Virus record (IMG/VR): IMGVR_UViG_3300045131_000618
Span: 1 to 32,011 of that record
Origin: a virus
DNA length: 32,011 nt
Reading direction: 5' to 3' (one strand)
A program made the position numbers and the translations under genes. This document shows, in pieces, positions 1-7,583 of the stretch; positions within the stretch are counted from its first letter, which is position 1, and each line of letters begins with the position of its first letter. Below the pieces are notes generated by a model, which made no database searches, had not been told where the DNA came from, and worked only from the letters and a program-made list of their open reading frames with translations.

Positions 1-2
1 TA

Positions 3-329
3 GGACTATTTTTAAAACAATGCCACGAAGGAAAGCCATTAACAGTTGTTGGAGATGGATCTCAGCGCAGAGACTTTACGCATATCTCTGATGTGGTAGA
101 AGCAAACATCCTTGCATCTGAAGCAAGTCATGGCTTTGGTGAGGTATATAACATTGGGTATGGAAGTAACTACTCTATAATTGATATTGCTAATATAATT
201 TCAAATGATATTAAGTTTATACCGTCAAGAGTTGGAGAGGTTCAAGAAACTCTTGCATCAAATCAAAAGTTTAAAGATTTAACTGGTTGGATGCCAAAGG
301 TATCCCTTATGGAATGGATACAAAAATGA
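3..329 (+). CDS. NAD-dependent epimerase/dehydratase, C-terminal part (cut by window edge)
   Basis: The frame is open from base 3 and has no start in the window, so only about the last 108 residues are present. The motif GDGSQRRDFTHISDVVEA near the visible start and YNIGYGSNYSI after it are typical of extended short-chain dehydrogenases that act on nucleotide sugars (UDP-glucose 4-epimerase or dTDP-glucose 4,6-dehydratase type), where RDFxHxxD lies in the substrate-binding half. The Rossmann NAD site and the YxxxK catalytic pair are off-window, so the exact reaction cannot be named. The stop overlaps the next start (ATGA), placing it in an operon with methyl- and glycosyltransferases and implying a role in making a sugar precursor. 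Confidence 0.85.
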   Translation, partial: GLFLKQCHEGKPLTVVGDGSQRRDFTHISDVVEANILASEASHGFGEVYNIGYGSNYSIIDIANIISNDIKFIPSRVGEVQETLASNQKFKDLTGWMPKVSLMEWIQK

Positions 330-1039
330 CAGAAATGGTTAAAGCAGTTTTAAACGGAGAGTTTGAAATGATCTTGCCTAAGCACCGTGCAGATAGACCA
401 GACTGGTATCAGCCACATGGCTGGGAAAAACCAAGACTAAAGCATATGTCTGAGAACATTAGTACTGGAGATGTTGTTTACTACGTTGGTGCTGAAGAAG
501 GAGAGTTTCCAGCGCTGTGTCAAATGTGGGGGGCAGAGGTGGTGTTATTTGAGCCAAATCCTAAAGTTTGGTCGCACTTTCCTGCAACATGGACTGCAAA
601 TAATTTAGAAATTCCTATGGTATGTATTCCTGGGTTTGCTTCTGATAAAATAAATGATCTTGCAAGAATTTATTATAATGAATGGCCACCAGAGGTTAAT
701 GATGTAATTGAAGCAGCGCATGGCTTTAAAGAGTTATATCTTGAAGGAGATACCTATGGGCAAATTACTATAGATTCTTGTGTATATGATCATGGAATTA
801 AGCCACCTACCGCTATTTCATTGGACGTAGAGGGTAGTGAATGGAGGGTGCTAGGAGGTGCAGAGAAGGTGCTTAGAGAGTACAAACCAAAGATCTGGCT
901 ATCTGGACACCCTGAGTTTATGTTACAGCAATGGGATGAATCTTTATATAATCTTAGACAATGGATCAAGGGATTAGGATATACTGAAATAATTTTAGAC
1001 TATCAGCATGAGGTGCATCTTTATTATGAATCATGCTAA
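326..1039 (+). CDS. FkbM-family SAM-dependent methyltransferase
   Basis: Predicted O-methyltransferase of about 237 residues. VVYYVGAEEGEFPAL (about residues 50-64) is the glycine-rich SAM loop, LFEPN (74-78) is the acidic ribose-binding strand end, and SLDVEGSEWRVLGGA (165-179) is the FkbM signature DxEGxExxVL. I place the start at 326 because that ATG overlaps the preceding TGA as ATGA. An upstream ATG at 287 lies inside the epimerase frame. FkbM enzymes commonly methylate sugars of glycans or natural products, and the position in a glycosyltransferase operon fits glycan methylation. The substrate is not determinable. Confidence 0.85.
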   Translation: MTEMVKAVLNGEFEMILPKHRADRPDWYQPHGWEKPRLKHMSENISTGDVVYYVGAEEGEFPALCQMWGAEVVLFEPNPKVWSHFPATWTANNLEIPMVCIPGFASDKINDLARIYYNEWPPEVNDVIEAAHGFKELYLEGDTYGQITIDSCVYDHGIKPPTAISLDVEGSEWRVLGGAEKVLREYKPKIWLSGHPEFMLQQWDESLYNLRQWIKGLGYTEIILDYQHEVHLYYESC

Positions 1040-1574
1040 AACTTTTTGGGATAACGCTGCTAAAGATCCAGATGTAAGGTATAAGTATATTGCAGATGAG
1101 TGGGCAACTACGGAAACATTTTTGGATCTTATAAAAAATAATAATCACGAATGGAATAGTGTTTTAGAAATTGGTTGCGGAATAGGCAGACTGCTAGTTC
1201 CTTTTGCAGATATGCACAAAGAGTGTAACTTTTATGGGATAGACATATCTGATGAAATGATAAACCTTGCACCTAAAAGAGATAATATAAAGTATCAAGA
1301 ACTTGCAGACAACCTTGATCTTGTATATTCAATGTTAGTCTTTCAACATATTGAACACCAAGAAAAGATTAACTACATAAAACTTGCTTATGAAAAATTA
1401 AAAGTTGATGGTATTTTATTCTTTCAGTTTGTTGTTGGGGAAGAGAACTCTCCATACTCTTATCAAACATCAAGGTTTGAAATTGAAAAAATGCTGAGTA
1501 GTGCAGGATTTAAAAACTTAATCTTTACAGATCATATGCATCCTGAGTGGATGTTTGTTAGGGCTACAAAATGA
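1026..1574 (+). CDS. Class I SAM-dependent methyltransferase
   Basis: About 182 residues. Motif I is VLEIGCGIGRL (about 46-56), followed by GIDIS (71-75) and the post-II region LDLVYSMLVFQHI (98-110), all typical of small Methyltransf_11/25-type enzymes. The ATG at 1026 is preferred over the one at 1008 because GAGGTG lies about 10 bases upstream of it. The gene overlaps the end of the FkbM gene by 14 bases. It probably methylates a sugar or lipid in the same glycan pathway. The two methyltransferases are unrelated in sequence, so they probably act on different substrates or positions. Confidence 0.82.
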   Translation: MNHAKTFWDNAAKDPDVRYKYIADEWATTETFLDLIKNNNHEWNSVLEIGCGIGRLLVPFADMHKECNFYGIDISDEMINLAPKRDNIKYQELADNLDLVYSMLVFQHIEHQEKINYIKLAYEKLKVDGILFFQFVVGEENSPYSYQTSRFEIEKMLSSAGFKNLIFTDHMHPEWMFVRATK

Positions 1575-2419
1575 CTAATGCATACATATATTCTATTGAT
1601 CCGCTTGATGCTGCGGATGGCAAATGGGACTATGGATTACTTAAAGAAACATTTGAAAAAAATAATGTTAGTCAGATAGTTGTAAAAGAAATACCAAAAG
1701 CAGATCGTGGGTTTGTTGTTATTCCTGGACAAGGTAATGCTGGAAAAGAAGATGCAATATCCAAACAATTAAAAAACCTTGATAGGGCTGTTCTATTTAT
1801 TACTGGTGATGAATGTGCATTTTTTGATGTAGATAAAATTGATCATCCTAATATATCTATTTGGATTCACTATGCACACAAAAAACATGAAAAATATAAT
1901 AAGTTTTTTATTGGTGTGCCCCAACATTTAAAGTCTAACTTGCCTGATTATCCTGTTAAAGAATATGATATTTATTTTGGTGGACAGATAACTCATCAGC
2001 GTAGAAAGCAGTTGTCCGAAGTCATGCCAAACCTTCCTAATGCCCTTTATAGGCCCACAGAGGGCTTTGCACAGGGCGAGCAGCCTAAAGACTACTACAA
2101 GACTCTATCAAAGGCTAAGGTTGTTCCAGCCCCTGCTGGTGCCCAAGTTATAGACACCTTTAGATTCTTTGAGGCTATTGAAATGTTGGCTTTGCCTATT
2201 GGTGATCGTGTTGATTCTAAAGGTGAAATGATTGATTATTTTAACTATGTTTATCCCGCAGGAATTCCAATTGAAAAAGTTAAAAACTGGAACCAACTGC
2301 AAGAAATGCTTCCTAATCTTATTAATAATTACCCAAATAATATGCATCAGGTTGTGTGTTGGTGGATTAAATATAAAAGAGATTTTTCTATTAAAGTAAT
2401 GAAGGATCTGTATGAATAA
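1571..2419 (+). CDS. Exostosin-like (GT47-type) glycosyltransferase
   Basis: Protein of 282 residues. Residues 184-210 (VVPAPAGAQVIDTF, then RFFEAIEMLALPI) match the exostosin-family pattern in which a P-x-G loop is followed by R-x-F-E-A-x-x-x-x-x-x-P-I, the sugar-nucleotide binding part of a GT-B fold. No signal peptide or membrane helix is seen, so it is probably cytoplasmic. The start overlaps the previous stop as ATGA. Family assignment rests on this one motif plus overall size, so the sugar donor and acceptor are unknown. Confidence 0.65.
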   Translation: MTNAYIYSIDPLDAADGKWDYGLLKETFEKNNVSQIVVKEIPKADRGFVVIPGQGNAGKEDAISKQLKNLDRAVLFITGDECAFFDVDKIDHPNISIWIHYAHKKHEKYNKFFIGVPQHLKSNLPDYPVKEYDIYFGGQITHQRRKQLSEVMPNLPNALYRPTEGFAQGEQPKDYYKTLSKAKVVPAPAGAQVIDTFRFFEAIEMLALPIGDRVDSKGEMIDYFNYVYPAGIPIEKVKNWNQLQEMLPNLINNYPNNMHQVVCWWIKYKRDFSIKVMKDLYE

Positions 2420-3173
2420 AAATGATGTAACTATCGTTGTTGCTACCTCTGTTCTGCCAAGCCACCCAGATACTGCAATCATTGATGAGACAATTTCCAC
2501 AATAAGGGTGCACTTCCCTAACAATGAGATTATCTTGCAAATGGATGGTCTGCGTGAAGAGCGCTTATCCCACAAAACAAATTACGATGAATATAAAAAT
2601 AGAGTTCTGTGGAAATGTTTGCATCAATGGAAAAATGTTTTACCAATAATTTTTGATGAGCATAGCCACCAAACAACAATGATGAAAAAAACAATTGATA
2701 TTATTGATACTGCGGTAATACTTTATGTTGAAGGAGATGCACCAATTACTCCAGACTGTGAAATTGATTGGCAAGAGTGTTTAGATATGCTTGAATATGA
2801 AAAGGCTAACACTATTAGGTTTCACTTTGAAGCCTCTATACCAAAACCACACAAACATTTAATGTTTGGACTTGAGAATGGTTTTATGAGAACTGCTCAG
2901 TGGAGTCAGCGTCCACACTTAAGCACAGTTAAATATTACAAAGATGTTGTTCTTCCTTTCTCTGATGACAAAACTTTTATTGAAGATAGGTTTCACGGCA
3001 AGATTCAAGACGATATTTTGCCTTATGGTGAGTTTGATCAAATAGGTTGGAACAAACATAAACTTTGGATATATCATCCAGAAGGAAACATTAAGCGCTC
3101 ATACCATTTAGATGGTCGCCAGGGTACACAAAAATTTACAGTAGATGATGAAGCCTGGGGGTATACAGAATGA
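2412..3173 (+). CDS. Glycosyltransferase family 2-like protein
   Basis: Protein of 253 residues that starts with a GT-A type strand (TIVVATSVLPSHP, 7-19) of the kind that opens GT2 nucleotide-diphospho-sugar domains. Residues 106-112 (VEGDAPI) are in the place of the usual metal-binding acidic cluster. The rest does not match a family I know. It overlaps the preceding gene by 8 bases and the next start by ATGA, so it is translationally coupled within the glycan operon. Glycosyltransferase function is inferred from the N-terminal fold signature and the context; the substrate is unknown. Confidence 0.6.
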   Translation: MNKNDVTIVVATSVLPSHPDTAIIDETISTIRVHFPNNEIILQMDGLREERLSHKTNYDEYKNRVLWKCLHQWKNVLPIIFDEHSHQTTMMKKTIDIIDTAVILYVEGDAPITPDCEIDWQECLDMLEYEKANTIRFHFEASIPKPHKHLMFGLENGFMRTAQWSQRPHLSTVKYYKDVVLPFSDDKTFIEDRFHGKIQDDILPYGEFDQIGWNKHKLWIYHPEGNIKRSYHLDGRQGTQKFTVDDEAWGYTE

Positions 3174-4216
3174 GATTAGGGATCATTGCAAGATCTGATA
3201 ATACTGGTCTCGGTAATCAAACTAGGAATATAGTCAATATGCTTAACCCTAATAAAATATTGCTTATTGACTCTACACCATTTAATGAAAATAAACAACA
3301 TCCAGAGTGGTACTCTGGGTATAATTGCATAACTACAAAATATGGTTTTGCTAAAAAAGAAGAAATAGTAGAATTCCTTCATGAACTTGACGTTGTTTTA
3401 ACTTGTGAATCTTTTTACAGCGATTTATTTTTACGACTTGCTGAAAAAAGAGGAGTAAAAACAATTTTGCAATACAATTATGAGTTTTTAGATTTAGTTA
3501 TTAATCCAGAACAGAGGATACCTAATGTTTTATTATCACCTAGTGAATGGAAAATTGATCACGTAAGAAAAGTTCTTGGTCATTTAACACAGGTCATTCA
3601 CATTCCACCACCAATTGAACCATCTGTATTTTCTAAACAAAAAGAAATAAATATGTCTAAAAATCATAACAGGATCCTGCATATTGCTGGAAAGTTTGCA
3701 TCAAAAGATAGGAACGGTACCAGTACTGTAATTGATATGCTTAATTACTCAAAAGAAAACTATGAATTAGTTATTAAAAGTCAAACACCGATTGAAACAG
3801 ACTGCAAAGACCCTAGACTAACTATTGACATGTCTAGTCCTGAAAATAGTGCAGATCTTTATAGTGGTTTTGATGCTATGGTTCTTCCAAGAAGATATGC
3901 TGGACTTTGTTTACCCATGAACGAATCTCTTATGAGTGGTTTGCCAGTGTTTATGACTGATATATCCCCAAATAATGCTGTTTTGCCCAATAAATGGTTA
4001 GTTGAATCAAAAAACATTGATAGGCTTTTAACCAGAATGACCCTTGATGTTTACGAGGCAGACACTAAAAAACTTGCAAACATGATTGATAGTTATATTA
4101 AGCTAGAAAATAAAAAAGATTTAAAACAAGAGGCATTTGATATAGCAATTAATAACTTTAATGCAAATATTCTTAAACAGCAATACCTAAACGTTATTAA
4201 TAATATTATTAGTTGA
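3170..4216 (+). CDS. Glycosyltransferase family 4-like (GT-B) protein
   Basis: Protein of 348 residues with a two-domain GT-B layout. An N-terminal half carries TGLGNQTRNI (about 12-21). The second Rossmann domain starts near 168 (RILHIAGKFASKDRNG). The donor-binding stretch LPRRYAGLCLPMNESL (239-254) followed by MSGLPVF matches the conserved G-x-x-x-P-x-x-E-x-x-x-x-G-x-P block of GT4 enzymes. The start overlaps the previous stop as ATGA. It is the last gene of the plus-strand operon, and its final 30 bases overlap the 3' end of the opposing glycosyltransferase gene. Confidence 0.8.
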   Translation: MRLGIIARSDNTGLGNQTRNIVNMLNPNKILLIDSTPFNENKQHPEWYSGYNCITTKYGFAKKEEIVEFLHELDVVLTCESFYSDLFLRLAEKRGVKTILQYNYEFLDLVINPEQRIPNVLLSPSEWKIDHVRKVLGHLTQVIHIPPPIEPSVFSKQKEINMSKNHNRILHIAGKFASKDRNGTSTVIDMLNYSKENYELVIKSQTPIETDCKDPRLTIDMSSPENSADLYSGFDAMVLPRRYAGLCLPMNESLMSGLPVFMTDISPNNAVLPNKWLVESKNIDRLLTRMTLDVYEADTKKLANMIDSYIKLENKKDLKQEAFDIAINNFNANILKQQYLNVINNIIS

Positions 4217-4894
4217 AAAATTTCTTTTTAAATCTTCTAAGCCAACAAATGTTGCTTTATCGTCATAGATAAACTGAATGTCTGTTTTTAATAGTTTTAT
4301 TTTATAGTCTGTATATTTTAAAATATAATGAGATAACCATAAGTCATCAATAATATGATATTCTTTTGGACATTCAAAAAACTTATCATCTAAAAATATT
4401 TTAGCAGAACAAATAAGTCCACCAGTGCCAGCATAGTTGCCTTCTTCTCCGTCAACAAGTCTTACCTTGTCCCAGTAATCGTCATCAAATTTATGTGCGT
4501 AAAATGATTTGATAGATTTTTCATCATATTGATTGTAACAATCTTGAATAAAAGATATTGGCAACATCTGATCATCATCAATAAAAATTACACGCTCATA
4601 TCCTTGATGAGCTAAGTCTCTAGCAAGATAAAACCTTGAAAACATTTTATATATATTATTATATTTTTTTATATAAAAATTAAACTGTAAATCATTTTCA
4701 TATTTTTTAAAGTATGATATTAATTTATTGTCTTGGTCTTCTGAATTATTGCATATATAAAAGTCAAAATCTTTATTTGTTTGATCTTTTAATCTTTTTA
4801 AAGTTTTAGGAATGTTTGTGAGTCTGCGAAATGTACACATGATTAGTGCTGTGTTAGATTTACCCTTAGTTTGTTTTTGATACATATATGTCAT
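4187..4894 (-). CDS. Glycosyltransferase family 2 (GT-A) protein
   Basis: Protein of 235 residues. LIMCTFRR (17-24) is the opening strand of a GT2 domain, VIFIDDDQMLP (102-112) contains the metal- and donor-binding DxD (D106-D108), and IIDDLWLSHY (181-190) supplies the usual second acidic pair. The family is clear; the sugar is not. It is the last minus-strand gene before the convergent glycan cassette and probably works in the same modification pathway although it is transcribed from the other side. A second ATG three codons in is an equally possible start; neither has a visible ribosome binding site. Confidence 0.83.
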   Translation of the reverse strand: MTYMYQKQTKGKSNTALIMCTFRRLTNIPKTLKRLKDQTNKDFDFYICNNSEDQDNKLISYFKKYENDLQFNFYIKKYNNIYKMFSRFYLARDLAHQGYERVIFIDDDQMLPISFIQDCYNQYDEKSIKSFYAHKFDDDYWDKVRLVDGEEGNYAGTGGLICSAKIFLDDKFFECPKEYHIIDDLWLSHYILKYTDYKIKLLKTDIQFIYDDKATFVGLEDLKRNFSTNNIINNV

Positions 4895-4902
4895 AGTATT
4901 AA

Positions 4903-4939
4903 AGAAAGAGAGGGATAGGCCAATTAGACATATCCCTCC
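4903..4939 (-). terminator. Probable rho-independent terminator
   Basis: On the minus strand GAGGGATA and TATCCCTC form an 8-bp stem (arms 4910-4917 and 4931-4938) with a 13-base loop, followed by TCTTTCTTT. It sits 9 bases after the stop of the holin-like gene. The T tract is interrupted, so some readthrough into the glycosyltransferase at 4187-4894 is likely. Confidence 0.6.
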
Positions 4940-4947
4940 CTAAAGAA

Positions 4948-5214
4948 TTACTTCTTTGCTGTAGCTTTTCTAGCTGTTGGCTTCTTGACTACCTTAGCAG
5001 CCTTCAGAGCCTTATCTACGGCTTTCATATCTGGCAGGCGACCAAAAGCCGCGTCTGCTGGATTGATTGCTCTCATTGCTACTGGCACGATTGCACCAAG
5101 TAGTGAGTATACAAGTGTTTCTGGATCAGTGATTCCAGCAGCATACATTGCTGTAGCTGCACCAATTGCTGATCTTGCGTATGAGGCAAGTGCCTTTTTA
5201 ATTTGTTCGTTCAT
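4948..5214 (-). CDS. Small holin-like membrane protein with basic Lys/Ala tail
   Basis: Protein of 88 residues. There is a hydrophobic Ala-rich segment near 12-28, a second one near 33-48 (LVYSLLGAIVPVAMRA), then a polar stretch, and a basic tail from about 68 with KKPTARKATAKK at the end. Two short membrane segments plus a charged tail fit a phage holin or accessory lysis protein. No family is firmly recognised. A strong AGGAGGA lies just before the start, and the XapX-like gene ends 9 bases upstream. The gene is last in its operon, followed by a terminator. Confidence 0.6.
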   Translation of the reverse strand: MNEQIKKALASYARSAIGAATAMYAAGITDPETLVYSLLGAIVPVAMRAINPADAAFGRLPDMKAVDKALKAAKVVKKPTARKATAKK

Positions 5215-5223
5215 TTTTTCCTC

Positions 5224-5382
5224 CTAGGATATAGCTCGTGTTAATATTGTAAAACCAATCCATAGACCAATGATTCCTGCGACTCCCGCAAAAACTGGTG
5301 GTGCTGGTACTGGCAATTTGAATGCTGCAAACACGACACCGCATCCAAAACCTGTTAGTGTTGATAGTATAACATCTTTCAT
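5224..5382 (-). CDS. XapX-domain small membrane protein
   Basis: A 52-residue protein beginning MKDVILSTLTGFGCGVVFAA. The segment FKLPVPAPPVFAGVAGIIGL matches the XapX (DUF1427) pattern of two membrane helices separated by a K-x-P-x-P-A-P-P turn. The start forms ATGA with the stop of the upstream gene, and GAGGAAAT is a good ribosome binding site. XapX proteins are small and of unknown function in bacteria. Together with the downstream holin-like protein it may form a two-component membrane unit; that is inference. Confidence 0.7.
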   Translation of the reverse strand: MKDVILSTLTGFGCGVVFAAFKLPVPAPPVFAGVAGIIGLWIGFTILTRAIS

Positions 5383-5798
5383 TTTATTTCCTCTGCTGGC
5401 AATAATTTTATAAGATCTTTATAGGATTTAGATATTTGAACCATGGCTGAATAATCTGGTCTTTCAACCGAGATAGTGTCTCCGTAATCATCAAAATGAC
5501 TAATATAAGAATCTACATCGTCAACAAATTTAGATAAACCTTCTTGAACATCTTCAATGTATTGATATGCCCAGTCACGAGAGTCAGAAAGGAACTTAAC
5601 AAAGTTTTCTTTATGAACATTATCGTCACCTTTAATTTGAGAATCTTCAATTTCGTTAACATATTTTTCAAGGACAAGCATGTCAATAAATAATTTTTCA
5701 TATTGTTTGCGGATTTTAACAAAGTTATAAGATAAAGTTAAATATGCAACGCTTACTGAAAATAAACATGTTGAAATAATGATAGTAGAAATATTCAT
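5379..5798 (-). CDS. Membrane-anchored hypothetical protein
   Basis: Protein of 139 residues. A hydrophobic N-terminal helix (about 4-25, IIISTCLFSVSVAYLTLSYN) is followed by a charged, largely helical body rich in Asp, Glu and Lys, with a possible coiled coil at 30-60. The first helix is followed by KIRK, which predicts the N-terminus outside and the body in the cytoplasm. No family recognised. It is coupled to its neighbours by overlaps on both sides. Spanin or lysis roles are possible from the position next to holin-like genes but are not shown. Confidence 0.65.
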   Translation of the reverse strand: MNISTIIISTCLFSVSVAYLTLSYNFVKIRKQYEKLFIDMLVLEKYVNEIEDSQIKGDDNVHKENFVKFLSDSRDWAYQYIEDVQEGLSKFVDDVDSYISHFDDYGDTISVERPDYSAMVQISKSYKDLIKLLPAEEIK

Positions 5799-6028
5799 TA
5801 CTTTACTACCTCTCTGGTTACTAAAACAATTGCTCCGTTTTGTTCAAGAACTTCTTTTATTTTTGCTACATACTGAATAGCTTTAATCTTTTCGTCATGT
5901 ACCATATGAATAAAATCATGTTCATTAAGTTTAACAGTTAAGAATTGCTCATTATCAATTATATTAATTCCAAAATCTTTTGGAGGAATAATTGAATGTA
6001 CTGCCCTACGCATCTCATTTGTATACAT
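5798..6028 (-). CDS. Hypothetical protein
   Basis: Protein of 76 residues, soluble, with a mixed alpha/beta pattern and no cysteines. I do not recognise a domain. Start and stop each overlap the neighbouring genes by one or a few bases, so it belongs to the same polycistron as the WhiB gene and the membrane protein downstream. Confidence 0.6.
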   Translation of the reverse strand: MYTNEMRRAVHSIIPPKDFGINIIDNEQFLTVKLNEHDFIHMVHDEKIKAIQYVAKIKEVLEQNGAIVLVTREVVK

Positions 6029-6327
6029 TATTCTTGCTCGCCTTCAGAATAACGAAATATATCTTCAAGGCAAGTAAAACCTGAATCTTCTTTAATCTCA
6101 AGAGAGGATAACAAAATTCTCCAAGTTTCTTCAATATAACCTTTTGCAATTTCTGTATGTGTTACTAATTCAGAATCAATTAAAAAAGCAAGTGGCAAAC
6201 CTAAATCATTATAAGAAATAAAATCCTCAAATGTTTTTTCATGTTTATGGTTTATCCACAATTCAGCAAGGATAGAACAAACATCTTCAAAAGATGTTAA
6301 TTCGTTTCCATCGTTAGCGCTTGCCAT
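6028..6327 (-). CDS. Hypothetical acidic protein
   Basis: Protein of 99 residues, strongly acidic, apparently all-helical and without cysteines or membrane segments. No domain recognised. Its first 30 bases overlap the end of the WhiB gene in another frame, an unusually long overlap for this genome, and its start has no strong ribosome binding site, which suggests translational coupling to WhiB. Confidence 0.6.
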   Translation of the reverse strand: MASANDGNELTSFEDVCSILAELWINHKHEKTFEDFISYNDLGLPLAFLIDSELVTHTEIAKGYIEETWRILLSSLEIKEDSGFTCLEDIFRYSEGEQE

Positions 6328-6584
6328 ATTTTACCCCATTGATTTTTATTTTTATGTTTATTAAATTCTTTTGATACTTCTCCACCTTCTAAGTATACAC
6401 CACCCCATACGCCCCACTCTTTACCAGATACTCCGTTAGCAAAACATATTTTTGCAACGGGACAAGAGGCGCAGAAATTATCTATATTGGATCTTAGATC
6501 AATATCATCTTCATATTTATCAAAGTATAGATTAGTATCTAAGCCTAAACATTTTGCTTCATCTTTCCATAAATGCTGCTTCAA
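6297..6584 (-). CDS. WhiB-family (Wbl) Fe-S transcriptional regulator
   Basis: Protein of 95 residues with the complete Wbl signature: C12, C38-x2-C41 and C47 for the 4Fe-4S cluster, CPV after the second cysteine pair, and GVWGG at 58-62. Wbl proteins are confined to actinobacteria and their phages and bind region 4 of the primary sigma factor to redirect transcription. The start is TTG, supported by AAGGAG six bases upstream inside the end of the previous gene; no in-frame ATG would keep C12. The C-terminal basic stretch after GVWGG is short (KHKNKNQWGK), so DNA contact may be limited. It likely reprograms host or phage promoters. Confidence 0.92.
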   Translation of the reverse strand: MKQHLWKDEAKCLGLDTNLYFDKYEDDIDLRSNIDNFCASCPVAKICFANGVSGKEWGVWGGVYLEGGEVSKEFNKHKNKNQWGKIWQALTMETN

Positions 6585-6587
6585 GGA

Positions 6588-6797
6588 TTACTCCTTATAC
6601 TTATTTGGAATATCCCAGCCTTTTTCATCTACTTTATAAATTTTATGTAGATACCATTGACCATTAATTCTAATACCCTGCGGAGATGTGCGAGCCATTT
6701 CTGATTTCTTAAGATCTAAAATATTCCAGCCATCCCAGAGAAGATTATAATTCTTTTTAACAATTTTTTCCATTACGTCTAACTTACTTACTATCAT
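6588..6797 (-). CDS. Hypothetical basic protein
   Basis: Protein of 69 residues with several tryptophans and a central block SPQGIRINGQWYLHKIYKV followed by GWDIP. The pattern suggests a small beta-rich module, perhaps nucleic-acid binding given its net positive charge, but I do not recognise a named family. Its last codons (AAGGAG-TAA) form the ribosome binding site of the WhiB gene, so the two are obligatorily co-transcribed. Confidence 0.62.
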   Translation of the reverse strand: MIVSKLDVMEKIVKKNYNLLWDGWNILDLKKSEMARTSPQGIRINGQWYLHKIYKVDEKGWDIPNKYKE

Positions 6798-6805
6798 TTT
6801 TATCC

Positions 6806-7168
6806 TTAATACCTATAAATTCCGACTTCAATATTTTTGAGTTCGGCTGATGCTACTAACTTTGATACTGGCTCTTTAGGCTTACTTAAAAAAGCAAGAT
6901 AACTTACCTGCTCCATGTTTTCTTCAATGTAAGAAGCAGGAACCTTAAAGAACTTAATTTTTTTTCCTCTAGCCTTCATGCCTCTTTCAGACAAATTAGA
7001 AAACTCAGAAACCATTGAATTAATTTTTGCAGGACCTGCTGAATAAATTAAAAACTCTTTATCTTCATCTTTCATTGAAGACATAGCAACGCCCATAGCA
7101 CGAAGAAAAACTTGATAATCATCAAAGTCTTTAGTCCCCTGTACTGCTACTATCATTACTATTTCCAT
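6806..7168 (-). CDS. Hypothetical Rossmann-like protein (SLOG/DUF2493-like?)
   Basis: Protein of 120 residues. It opens with a strand-loop MIVAVQGTKDFDDY and has a second strand FLIYSAGPAKINSMVSEF, the order seen in SLOG or DUF2493-type Rossmann folds that bind nucleotides or their derivatives. KKIKFFKVPASYIEEN would be the next strand. The assignment is tentative. The fifth residue is also Met (start at 7156) and gives a more natural N-terminus. The first bases overlap the end of the upstream membrane protein gene by about 26-38 bases. Confidence 0.55.
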   Translation of the reverse strand: MEIVMIVAVQGTKDFDDYQVFLRAMGVAMSSMKDEDKEFLIYSAGPAKINSMVSEFSNLSERGMKARGKKIKFFKVPASYIEENMEQVSYLAFLSKPKEPVSKLVASAELKNIEVGIYRY

Positions 7169-7544
7169 TCTTTAAGTTGTCTAAAATAAATAACATCTTT
7201 TCAATGTCTTTTTTTGACATATTGGTTGTATCAACTGGACTTGTAGTGTCTATGTTGACATTGTTTTCAAATGCATCAGCACAATAAAATATATTGTTGT
7301 TGACCCAATAAGCTTTTCCATCTATAAAAATAACTTTTACAGTATTTCTCTCAATATGCTTTAATGATTGAGAGTTCTGTATTGGTTTTTCATATAAAGT
7401 TTTTGGAAGAAAATCTTTAATCATTAAGTGCACACTGCTTTGGCTGTATGTAATTTTTGAAAAAGGTTTAGTTTTTCTTCCTTTATAAAGTATATAGGAG
7501 GTAATGAGCAATGTCAAGCCCACAGCCATAAAATACTTAATCAT
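7131..7544 (-). CDS. Membrane-anchored hypothetical protein
   Basis: Protein of 137 residues with one N-terminal membrane helix (about 4-20, YFMAVGLTLLITSYILY) followed by KGRK, so the body should be cytoplasmic. A middle region (about 65-85) resembles a short beta hairpin (VKVIFIDGKAYWVNNNIFYC). The tail is Asn/Ser/Asp-rich. No family recognised. GGAG precedes the start and an extended -10 motif lies about 30 bases upstream, so it may start a transcript. Confidence 0.6.
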   Translation of the reverse strand: MIKYFMAVGLTLLITSYILYKGRKTKPFSKITYSQSSVHLMIKDFLPKTLYEKPIQNSQSLKHIERNTVKVIFIDGKAYWVNNNIFYCADAFENNVNIDTTSPVDTTNMSKKDIEKMLFILDNLKNGNSNDSSSTGD

Positions 7545-7572
7545 AATGGCTTTCTCCTATTTCTATAATATG

Positions 7573-7581
7573 ATTATATCA
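7573..7581 (-). promoter_or_regulatory. Extended -10 promoter motif (TGATATAAT)
   Basis: TGATATAAT on the minus strand, with TATAAT at 7578-7573, in the gap between the genes at 7584-7910 and 7131-7544. No convincing -35 is present. The same nine bases recur at 9896-9904 and 16070-16078. Confidence 0.5.
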
Positions 7582-7583
7582 GA

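Noticed and set aside
4200-4950. Contig chimera or cellular origin of the glycan cassette
   Set aside because: Base composition, gene density and overlap style look the same on both sides, so I kept it as part of the phage, though only read mapping could settle it.
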